Below are positions 55,601 through 64,000 of a stretch of DNA of 64,000 bases, in pieces. The stretch covers positions 25,673,572-25,737,571 of the forward strand of contig CM029612.1 of NCBI GenBank assembly GCA_017311315.1, given 5' to 3'. The first letter of the stretch is position 1, and every line of letters begins with the position of its first letter. The notes beneath the pieces were generated by a model, which did not search any database, was not told where the DNA came from, and saw only the letters and a list, made by a program, of their open reading frames with translations. Source of the stretch: Dendrocalamus latiflorus. Lineage: Eukaryota; Streptophyta; Magnoliopsida; Poales; Poaceae. The translations under genes and the position numbers were made by a program.

Positions 55601-56510
55601 TGTTTCCTGTAATGCCATCTTTCCCATTTGTCATACACCAAAGGTCACAGAAAATAGTCTCATTCTGATGCTCTGTGCTAATGCATGAAATATTTCTTTC
55701 TGTTAACACAAGCAGATAAAACCTAAAGTTGGGACAGTGTGCTTTGGTGTTGTTGCTAGTCAAGCTGCAATTATTCTTGCTGGCGGTGAGAAGGGAATGC
55801 GCTATGCAATGCCAAATGCTAGAGTAATGATTCATCAACCTCAAGGTGGATCAGAGGTATGACTGTGGGCTTTCTTCTTAGGTATGACTGTGGGCTTTCT
55901 TATACGAATCAAGAAGCAGGATGAATTTTTAATCTTGTGTGACTAATTTGATAATTACCATCCTTTGGTTGGCAACACCAAACTTGCAAGAAATGACCTA
56001 GTTTGCATGTGTCTGCATGCACCTGTGTTAAGTTTACTTGAAGTTTGTTTTTGAAGCTAACAATTGGATGAACTGCAGGGTAATGTGGAGGAGGTGAGGC
56101 GACAAGTTGGGGAAACCATTTATGCCCGTGATGTAAGTCTTTCGCAATCGCCAACAAGTCTATATTTTTTTTCACCATGATTTTTCGTCAGATGTTTGAT
56201 CACTCTTAAGTAGGAACTGGACTCTTAATTTTGGTTTCTAATCTGTGATTAAAGTTCCTGACAAATGTGCATGCAGAAAGTTGATAAAATGTTTACTGCT
56301 TTCACGGGGCAACCCTTGGATATAGTGCAACAGTGGACAGAGAGGGATCGCTTCATGTCTTCTTCCGAAGTAACTTCTTCTCTCGTATATGTAGCAGAAT
56401 AAATCAAAGCAGCAACTTGTGATACTGAACTATAACTTGTTTCAATATTTTGTTTTACCTAGGCCATGGACTTTGGGCTAGTCGACGCCTTGCTGGAAAC
56501 ACGATACTAA
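52672..56510 (+). CDS. CLPP6: ATP-dependent Clp protease proteolytic subunit 6, chloroplast
   Basis: Nine exons fit in phase: 52672-52739, 52833-52867, 53468-53537, 53678-53882, 54035-54100, 55716-55856, 56079-56132, 56277-56369 and 56463-56510, giving 259 residues. Residues 1 to about 60 are a Ser/Arg-rich transit peptide (MAPMAISTPLAVRASPSRLL). The serine-protease body keeps all three catalytic residues: Ser163 in GVVASQ, His188 in VMIHQPQGG, Asp237 in TERDRFMSSSE; the spacings match ClpP. The stretches MTPGGPLDLATVLLGNRIIF and CPGGSLYSILAIYDCMSW and the C-terminus FGLVDALLETRY are ClpP6-like. The subunit is part of the plastid ClpPR core that degrades stromal proteins with ClpC chaperones. 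The gene looks intact; intron 5 (1615 nt) holds a SINE-like element and a tandem duplication. Confidence 0.95.
54745..55060 (-). mobile_element. tRNA-derived SINE-like element in CLPP6 intron 5
   Basis: On the minus strand, tagtggtagagcgctcta (A-box-like, about 54892-54909) and gagttcgactc (B-box-like, about 54863-54873) stand at tRNA spacing. They are followed by gggggcaaaaaaatcccc. The element is inserted opposite to CLPP6 transcription. Ends and target duplication were not resolved. Confidence 0.5.
55147..55390 (+). repeat. 122-bp tandem duplication in CLPP6 intron 5
   Basis: The block gttagccattcctatttcct through gaccgacttacatgctccat appears at 55147 and again at 55269, with a handful of differences. 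Confidence 0.85.
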
Positions 56511-57689
56511 GCAAATGAAACACGTAGCCACAATTTATCAGCAGAGGCTGACACAAGGACTGCAAATTGGAGCCCAAGTTAGATATGATCACCGTTCATC
56601 TAGTTTAAAGCTTCCGAATGGCGAGAAGTGGGATCAGCAATATCAAGTACTCGCCATCATGCGTATGCACAGCAATATTTTGATGAGTAGATTACACTTT
56701 GCACCAGATAGATTGCTACTTGTTTCATTTTATGTCAGTGTTGTCCAATACTTTCACATTGCACCAGGTTGTTTCATTATGGGTTCCATTTTTTATGTTG
56801 CACCTGAACGCGAGCAGGCTGGTTAGTCCACGTGGGAGATGAGGTGGCTCCTAGCCCACGTCAGTAGAACAAAGGGTTAATAGGAGGGTTGCGACGGGAA
56901 GCGGTAGCGAGGCAGAGAAGGGGCAGAGCGGCAGCCAAGAACGCCCAAATCGCCATGAACCCTAATATCCAAATCGCCATGAATGTTTAGTGGTGGGAAA
57001 TTGGTTAGAATTATATGTATTATTCGGTTACCGTATTTGATAGGGTATAAATACAGTATAGTTTTATCTGTTTAACAATCTCTTCTATTCATATTCGATT
57101 TTATATAAAAAGTATGGATATAGATATGGCATGAATTTTTATTATTTAAAATGTTATTTTATCTAGATTAATCGTATTTGTATTTAGCAAAGCAATATAT
57201 TATATTATATTGTAATTCGACTAATTAGTTAGACACGTTTTTTAATTCAATGTGAATTCATATTTTTTAGGTGAAATAAATGAATTAGAATGATTAAATG
57301 TAACTATACAAGAATAAAATGTCGTTAATATCTTCATATTACATAAGTTACGAGGATATTCGGATCCGATCAAATTGAGTAGATATTTTATTTGAATTTA
57401 TATTTGTTACAATATTCGATTCGTATGCATATTCGAGAATATTTGAATTTATATTTGTATTTGTTTACAAAATACAAATTTGAATGTGGTAAGGGCACTA
57501 TTTAATTCGTATTCGATCCGAATTCACTCCTATGAATGTCAAATCTTTCTACAAGAAATTGTCCCACCAAATTTATTGTCAAATCCGACGAAAAACATGA
57601 CAAAATTTTTACCCCCAAACATATCAAGCCCACCTAACCTCATTCCCATAAGCCCAACCACAAATCTGCGACCAGAATCGAACTCAATC
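56511..57689. other. CLPP6 3' flank and AT-rich spacer
   Basis: The first 300 bases probably include the CLPP6 3' UTR. From about 57000 the sequence is AT-rich with tattcgaat-like repeats, possibly an eroded relative of the hAT element that follows. No gene was recognised. Confidence 0.45.
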
Positions 57690-57697
57690 CTGCGTAC

Positions 57698-58216
57698 TAG
57701 GGGTGCAATCGGAGTGGATACGGACGAATATCGCTTATTCTGTATCTTATTCCATATTTTTTCCTCGGAGTCAGAGTTGGACACGGATAATATCGGATAT
57801 CTATTTCTCCATTCCGTATCCATTCCATAATCTTTCGGACGGTCGGTCGGACGGAAATTATCCGCTTCTTTACACATGACATTGGACAATATGGTACAAT
57901 TAGAGCGAATATGGAGAGACTAATTGCTAAGATGTTGAAGGAAGAACACTCAGTACTCCCGCCTGTTTAGATGTGACAATTTGTCTATATGTTATCTTGT
58001 TTCTAGGTGAAGTTGCAACAGACTTCCTCATATCACTTGACATACAGATATATACGGACGGATATCACTTATCCTGTATTCTATTCTATATTTTTTTCCT
58101 TGGAGTCGGAGTTGAATACGTATAGTGCCGGATATCTATGTATCCATTTCATATTCGTTCCGCAAGCTTTCGGTCAGTCGGATAGATAGAAATTATTCGC
58201 TCTATTTACACCTCTA
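57698..58216. mobile_element. Non-autonomous hAT element, 519 bp
   Basis: It starts TAGGGGTGCAATC and ends ATTTACACCTCTA, with a perfect 8-bp target duplication CTGCGTAC at 57690-57697 and 58217-58224. Inside are two related blocks, at 57705-57865 and 58045-58200, both with gatatc, cttggagtcggagttg-like and attatccgc-like sequence. There is no transposase. Confidence 0.9.
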
Positions 58217-58599
58217 CTGCGTACTGACGGAGTTGAGGTCATCCTCCTCATTGCAGTAAAGCGCCCACAAGACCCTCACCATCTCCATCGCCTCCCCCGC
58301 CGATCTTGTCGCTAGGTCGTCGGCCTCCTCTCCTCTGGTGCTCGCGGTATGACGCTCGGGTGCCTTCATCTGGTCGCTGCGGACGTGGGAGGGAATAAGC
58401 GCTTGCGTGGACTGCCGTCATGGAGTAGTTAGAGGCTCGTGGGTGGCCCAGCTGGTCAGGAGGTGCACCGGTTAGGAGCAGGGGCGGACCCACAGGGTAT
58501 GCCGGGTGGGCCACGGCATACCCTGGGGCCCAACCGAAGTGCAGTACCGGCGCGCTGCCCTGCTGACGGTTCGCCTGCCGCTAGCCGCACGCGCCGCCT

Positions 58600-58912
58600 C
58601 GATGACTCGATCCTCAGCGTTACGGCGGTCCTAGGCGCCTCCGGTGAGCCCGGCGACCAGTAAGACCTCCCCCCAGCCATCTAACTTTTCTCCGAAGGCT
58701 CCGCCGCGAGTCTGGGTGTCTTGGCCTCTCGATCTGACCCGATCTAGTTCGTTTCGTGCTGGGGATTTTTCCGGTGGTGTTTTGGCAGCGTCCAGTTCAC
58801 CGAGTACGTGCAGAAGAACATCCACCTGTACAAGTTCAAGAACAACATCAACATGCCCCTCTCCGCCGTAGCCAACTTCACCCGCGGCGAGCTCGCCACC
58901 GCCCTCCGCAAG
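58600..58912 (+). pseudogene. Captured fragment of proteasome subunit beta type-2 (PBD) gene
   Basis: The end of one exon reads LGASGEPGD and stops at a donor cagtaagacc (about 58660). After an intron ending tttggcag at 58798, exon 2 (58799-58912) reads VQFTEYVQKNIHLYKFKNNI, then PLSAVANFTRGELATALRK, and stops at a gtattg donor. This is the region of plant PBD1 that follows the first strands of the beta fold; PBD is a structural beta subunit of the 20S core. The junction codon would give His where the family has Arg. The N-terminal exon is incomplete and nothing downstream of exon 2 was found. The retained intron shows capture at DNA level. Confidence 0.85.
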
Positions 58913-60540
58913 GTATTGTTGGTTCGGTTTGGCCTTCTCCTTGTTTTCAGCAATCTGGTGTTGCTCGTGCCTTAATTTGCCACGGAAAGGGGTTAGCTTG
59001 GTACTGTGGTATGCCTTTTGTCATGGAAAGGAGTTAGCTTGGTGTAGTGGTATGCCTATTTATGTGATTTATGAGTTGATTGGGCGGAGATTCGCTTGAG
59101 CTATTCGGAGATAGGTAGTGATATTGGGGATTGGATTACTTACAATGTGGTACCATTGCGATTTTAGTCATCTGGAGTAGTTTAAGGGGATACTATTGGA
59201 GTATGAGATAAATATTGCCCGCTAATAGTGCAGTAAATGCTGGTTTGAGCTTTGAAACAACAACATGAATGTGAAATTAGTACATGCTTAGTTTCTCTGG
59301 TGGTGAAAGAACATGAATGTGAAATCAGTACATGCTTTGTTTCTCTGGTGGTGAAAGAAGAACATGAATGTGAAATTAGTACATGCTTAGTTTCTCTGGT
59401 GGTGAAATGTTGGGCTTACTAGCAACGAACTGATCTATGAGGGTTTTGGGATTTTGAGGGCAGAGAGGTAACTATTTAACTAGAACATCCAAGTTATGTT
59501 CCCATGATAGTGTACATGAGAACCATTTCTTGCTGTATAGTAAATGCATATCTTGAAGCACAAACAGAATCTGACCTCCTAATGAACCGGTGCCTCTTTT
59601 GGATTTAGTGAAGTATATATATTTAAAGAAGGAACTCTTTTGCTTGAGATTCCTATGATAAACTTTGTTTCATCTTAGTACTTAGTAAATAGGCAGGCTT
59701 GTTATGAACTTATGAAATGTTGAATATGTGAATCACTGAGTTGATTTCTTTATTCACAATCTTATTCTAAATCCCCAAGTTGAAATTTGAAAACAATGCA
59801 TGCCATATGTACAATTAAGATCACCAATATGACATCTAAGGCTTGTTTGGTCATTTGGTGTACCCTAATCTTTAATTTCCTATTGCATCCAACTAAGTTT
59901 AAGCTTATGTCAAATGCAGAGCTTATTTTGCAGAATGAATGAGAGGCCTCTGCTATCTTTTACAGATACGCCAGAGCTTCTTATGAGCATAATCTGCTTG
60001 TATATGAGACTAGAATTGGAGTTTTTTTTATGTGTTGCAGTGCAAAAAAAGGGTATATACGTATATCGTGTAGGTGAGGGTTATTTGTGTTCTCCATATA
60101 ATTTGGTTTGAAAGAGGTAGACTAAATAAATCATTACTCTGTAAAATATTGGGATGACATATTTTGTCTGCTTGGTTATTATTTATTCATAGATTCTGTT
60201 AACTAAAAAATTGATCAAAAGGTTTGGCCATGTATGTTATCAGCTTGTAGATAAATGGATTCTATGACCACGGACAATCCAAACGAACATTATCCATTGG
60301 TTTTGAAAGAGAAATTAGAATAGAAGTGAGAAGCATATTCGTAAGATCATGTATATTTGAGACTATTAGTATGACGTTTGAACTATTTATATTGTAATTT
60401 GTGCAAGTTTCCAACTTAATCCTTAAATTTAAGACTTATCATATTATTTAGTGCCTGTATACCGAATTACGGTGCAAATTTTACAATTATTTACCGAATT
60501 GGCAAATGATTTTACCGAATTGCATATGAATATTTTGGTG
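58913..60540. other. Non-coding interior of the Tip100-like element
   Basis: The sequence begins as the intron following PBD exon 2 and continues AT-rich to the right end. No transposase motif or further PBD exon was found. Confidence 0.6.
59262..59410 (+). repeat. Three tandem copies of a 48-51-bp unit
   Basis: The block gaacatgaatgtgaaattag followed by the tacatgcttagtttctctgg segment occurs three times in a row inside the hAT element, with small differences. Confidence 0.85.
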
Positions 60541-60585
60541 CGGCATACCCTTTGGTAAAATCCTGGGTCCGCCACTGGTTAGGAG

Positions 60586-61500
60586 CCAAACATGGTTAGC
60601 TAATGCTAAGTGAAAATTTATTTAAATAATCTTAGACAAAGTAAAACAAGTAGCAATCTACTGATGCAAAGTATAATGATATGTGTGCGATTTGCATCCT
60701 GATATCGATAATACTGCCGTGATAATGCTAGCCATGAACAGTGTAGGCCTAGACGATCCTTGCGGATCAGCGGATGGCAGCATGTCAGTTAGATTTAGCC
60801 AAACCGAGACGCAGTTTTTGCCATGTTCTGATTGAACACTTAATTGCGAACGAAGACACCAGTGCTGTGAATATTGATGTTGCATTGTATCTTGCATTGC
60901 AGGATGATCTTCTTCCACTAGTCGAGCCGTTAATTCAGCCACCATGGTTCAGCCCAGTATCCTTACACTGGTCACACTTCACGCTTCTACTGTGGCATGG
61001 TATCGGAACCGGTGCCCACACGGCCAACCTAGAGCTACAAAAGCCGACGAATCATTACCCCGCCCCGCTCCGGCCGGCACCGACGCCGACTTGAATGCCC
61101 TCGCCCGTCGCTGCCATCGGCGACTAATTTCTAGAATTTTGTCGTGCTTAAGGATGAACTTTGGCAAGTTAACATAATAGAATTAACACTAATTTATATT
61201 TACACCACGGTATAATAAAAATACATCATAAATATATCAATGATATAAAAATTTAGTTCACTTCTTCAACATAAAACACAATAAGAAAAACATAGCAAAA
61301 ACTAAACAATGTAGCATAGTAGAGATACAATTTGAGTACCTAAATAACAAGCATTCGCTCTCTATCTTATCCCATAATTTCTTCACTGATAGTTGGATAA
61401 GAACCAGAATCTATAAAGACAACATATGAGAGTAAATCAAACAGGTGTATTAATAAATATGAAGAACACAAACTTTACATTCATAAGAAGCTAACTTATC
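60586..61500. other. Spacer without recognised gene
   Basis: An ORF at 60774-61094 spans a GC-richer stretch but has no recognisable motif. The rest is AT-rich. Confidence 0.4.
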
Positions 61501-61514
61501 ACTAGCACAAGATA

Positions 61515-62249
61515 GTTATTTCTTATGTGACCTCATTCTTTAAATTGCTTCAAAAATTTATCATCATTAATACTTGCAAATATGTCTCGCTCAGTATAAC
61601 ATATCATGCTATAATTTATCGACTCATCATTCATCTTATTCCGCAAATCAGTCTTAATAATTTTCATAGCCAAGAAGGCTCTTTCTACAGCTATCACATA
61701 ATCTACACTCTGTCTATAATTTTTGAAAGCCTTGCAATGTCTTTTTGATTTATTATGATAACAAAGACTTTACCAACATGTTCATCAAAACTTTTAATTG
61801 CATTATTCCAATTAACAACCTTACCCTTTGTCAGTGATTCAATACCATAGTTTTCAACTCTTGGCTACTTAAAGAGGAAACAGTAAAAGCAAAAGGCTCT
61901 GCATCTTTAGCAGCACTATATTCTAATCAATTATACCTTGCAAACCATAATTTTTGAAAGCTTCTCCTCTGGTTCACATACTCTTTATGTGAAATTTATG
62001 ACCAATTGGTTAACATCGACCCATTTGCAAATACCCTCTTCTAGCAGCATCTCTGATATCTATATCCAAATCCTCAATTGGTTTCCGAAGCCCCGGATCA
62101 ACAACAATCTCATCCAGGCTAAGTACAACACGAGGAATATTTTGATATGTGTTACTAACTCTTGTTTGTACTCTTTCTGGAGTTGGAGGGGATTGGTGCG
62201 ATTGTGTTTGAGTTGAAAAATAAGATGACAATGTCTTGATCATCTTCAT
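61515..62249 (-). pseudogene. Internally deleted TTF-type hAT transposase
   Basis: On the minus strand, a start near 62249 reads MKMIKTLSSYFSTQTQSHQS, then VLSLDEIVVDPGLRKPIEDL and DIRDAARRGYL, the N-terminus of plant 'TTF-type zinc-finger with hAT dimerisation' proteins. Degenerate pieces around YSAAKDA and SFDEHVGK follow. The end, VERAFLAMKIIKTDLRNKMN and then SMICYTERDIFASI, is the C-terminal hAT dimerisation motif. Only about 730 bp separate start and end, whereas the family has about 2.2 kb, so the middle with the catalytic core has been lost. Several stops occur. Confidence 0.72.
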
Positions 62250-64000
62250 TTTGTATTTCTAAATGTTCTAACTCCCATAATAAACACAAATTCAGTATTC
62301 ACAAATAGCTAAGCATAGTAAACATCAGGAAATCAGGAATATTTGAACTCTAAGAGGAATATAAAGTTTTCAAACAGCAGAAATGTGCATTACAGAGATG
62401 GCAACAATTAACCGCTTGATTAGCATAGCATATATAATGCAAGAAAGGAATTAACATGTATTGCAACAAAGTTAATAATACAGTTGAATGGAAAGTGCTA
62501 ATAATGACTTACTATAAAAACATGTTTCTCAGACCTAGTGGCAAAATTGGGGCAACTGATCCGAGTTCTCCCAGGCCGTGATGATGAGTTGGGAACCATC
62601 ACGCACCGTGGTTGCCGGGCCATACGCGAGGCCAACCTTCATGTCGCCGACGCCGTCGTACGGGATGCTATCGAACTTTTGAGTCACCGGATTGACCACG
62701 AAGTTGTTGTTGTAAGCAAAAATTGAAATTGCAGAAGCTATAAGATCATTTAGCACAATTTGATTTAACTAGGAAGCAACCTTTATACAGCCAAAAATAT
62801 TTATATCAGTCGAAAACCTTGAAACAGATGCCTGGATTAATTAGCACTAAACTGTAGCCTTAATGCATGCATGAAATGATGCTTCCATTCATATAACAGT
62901 CATGTGCATATAACGATTTATTATTTCCTAATGTATGCACATGTCTAGAGCACAAAAGTGATGCTCTATATTTAACACGTCAAGTATACAATGCTTAGTA
63001 CATTAGGAGGTAACACTAAATATTTAAACCAGTGTGTATACACAAAAAATTTGAAGGGAGAGGAAAGGGATTTTAAACTCATGATTCTTAATCCTTTAGT
63101 CAAGTGACCATCACAATAAGACCTTTTATTATAAGAACCATTTCTATAATTTACATGAGCCACTTTCAATTAAATTAATTTAATAATCTCCCACTTGGCC
63201 TTTGTAAAAACTTTCAGCTTAGTGTTCCGTTGTTTGTTCTAATTTGATTTATTTACAAGTGTACACATATATATACTTTGCTTGATACATGATGGCGTAA
63301 GATAAAATTGATGTTCAATGTTCAGTTTGAGATCATATTTGATAGTATGTATCACATGTATGAGTTTGCCGATAAAGATGACTACCCGGCAGTTGGATCT
63401 GTAAGAATTTTGCTTCAGCTATTGACTTTTCTAAGCATTTCATTTGAGCTATTCTGTGCATTTCAAAATTCACATTGTGAATCAACTACCTTATGTCCTC
63501 ATGTTCACATTCTACTCATGTCAATTCTAGAGATATAATCCTATGAACTATTTGATAACTAGAAAAGCAAGTTTGATATAAGTCCAGAGCAAAGTTCTCA
63601 TCAATTAAAAAAATTTGGTGCATTAGCCAAACATACTAAAAATAGCATCACTGAAACTGATTTTACTTTCCCTTACAACACCAATGATTAGATTATGGTT
63701 ATCAAAGATGTAATATCTGTATGATATTTATTTTCCGTTGCAACGCACAAGCATGCAACTAGTTTTCAGTTAAAAACCAAAAGCTATAGCCAAAAATCAT
63801 CAGTAAAAGTCAATACAACACCTCCTATACACACACATGGAAGTGCTAACGAGCATGTGCACGCTAGTTTGCACATCGGGAGATTACTACTGTTTGTAAG
63901 TGAAATTACTGCCAAACATACGTAGAGTTACTATACAAGCTGCTCAAGAAGGCCTCTTTTTTAGCTTCTAAAAGCTGTTTTTTGACTTTCCTATAGTAAC
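62250..64000. other. AT-rich intergenic region with a short unassigned coding-like stretch
   Basis: A GC-richer island at 62535-62756 reads on the minus strand NPVTQKFDSIPYDGVGDMKV then GLAYGPATTVRDGSQLIITA. It looks like a protein-gene fragment (loosely like an F-box-associated repeat) but could not be assigned. At about 63755-64000 a stretch with taaaaaccaaaagctatagc resembles the small dispersed repeat family A-E and is cut off by the window end. Confidence 0.35.

Larger units (their letters stand above)
58479..60577 (+). mobile_element. Tip100-like hAT element carrying a proteasome gene fragment
   Basis: The ends CAGGGGCGGACCCA and, in reverse, CAGTGGCGGACCCAGG form short inverted repeats like those of Tip100-type hAT elements. 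A perfect 8-bp duplication GTTAGGAG flanks it at 58471-58478 and 60578-60585. Subterminal ggcatacccttt/ggcataccctgg motifs occur at both ends. The 2.1-kb interior encodes no transposase but contains two exons and an intron of a proteasome beta-subunit gene. Confidence 0.88.

Overview
The window is nuclear DNA from a grass, most likely of the panicoid (sorghum, maize, sugarcane) group. It holds intron-rich plant genes (spliceosomal SmG, plastid ClpP6, a GBF-interacting-protein-1-like protein), a PsbX-like plastid precursor, and a dense nest of grass-type transposons (Gypsy, Copia, MULE, hAT, Stowaway). Species cannot be fixed from the sequence alone. All exon models are hand-built from splice signals, reading phase and remembered family motifs; no search was run.

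Layout. 1-2.8 kb: AT-rich flank with two copies of a small dispersed repeat. 2.8-4.9 kb: complete four-exon SmG gene. 5.6-14.4 kb: a complete LTR retrotransposon (LTRs about 250 bp, 5-bp target duplication CCTTG) with decayed gag and protease, no reverse transcriptase, 1.6 kb of tandem repeats packed with TATA-like boxes, and an antisense gene carrying a gypsy-associated plant domain. 15.0-15.5 kb: a small hAT element. 16.2-16.6 kb: a PsbX-like ORF, followed within 35 bp by a Copia-like LTR-gag-LTR-gag-LTR composite (16.6-20.5 kb). 21.0-22.6 kb: a dead hAT transposase. 25.3-38.2 kb: a 12.9-kb Mutator-like element with long terminal inverted repeats and a 9-bp target duplication. It contains a decayed MURA transposase (interrupted by a second copy of the 562-bp hAT element), a plant-mobile-domain gene, three GRF-type zinc-finger genes, an SPT5-like fragment and 31-bp repeat arrays in front of the zinc-finger genes.

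38.2-41.1 kb: a partial duplicate of the SmG locus lacking the last exon and carrying a fold-back MITE whose empty site is preserved in the first copy. 41-43.6 kb: repeat remnants. 44.4-50.8 kb: GIP1-like gene with its expected N-terminal-domain exon not visible. 51.4-51.7 kb: Alfin-like PHD-finger fragment. 52.7-56.5 kb: complete nine-exon CLPP6 gene. 57.7-58.2 kb: a hAT element with perfect 8-bp target duplication. 58.5-60.6 kb: a 2.1-kb Tip100-like hAT element carrying two exons and an intron of a proteasome beta-subunit gene. 61.5-62.2 kb: a deleted TTF-type hAT transposase. The remainder is AT-rich intergenic DNA.

The host genes do not form a pathway: SmG acts in splicing, ClpP6 and PsbX in plastids, GIP1-like in transcription. 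The common thread is gene duplication and capture by transposons: four elements carry or interrupt host sequence, and several insertions can be ordered in time from target duplications, empty sites and nesting.
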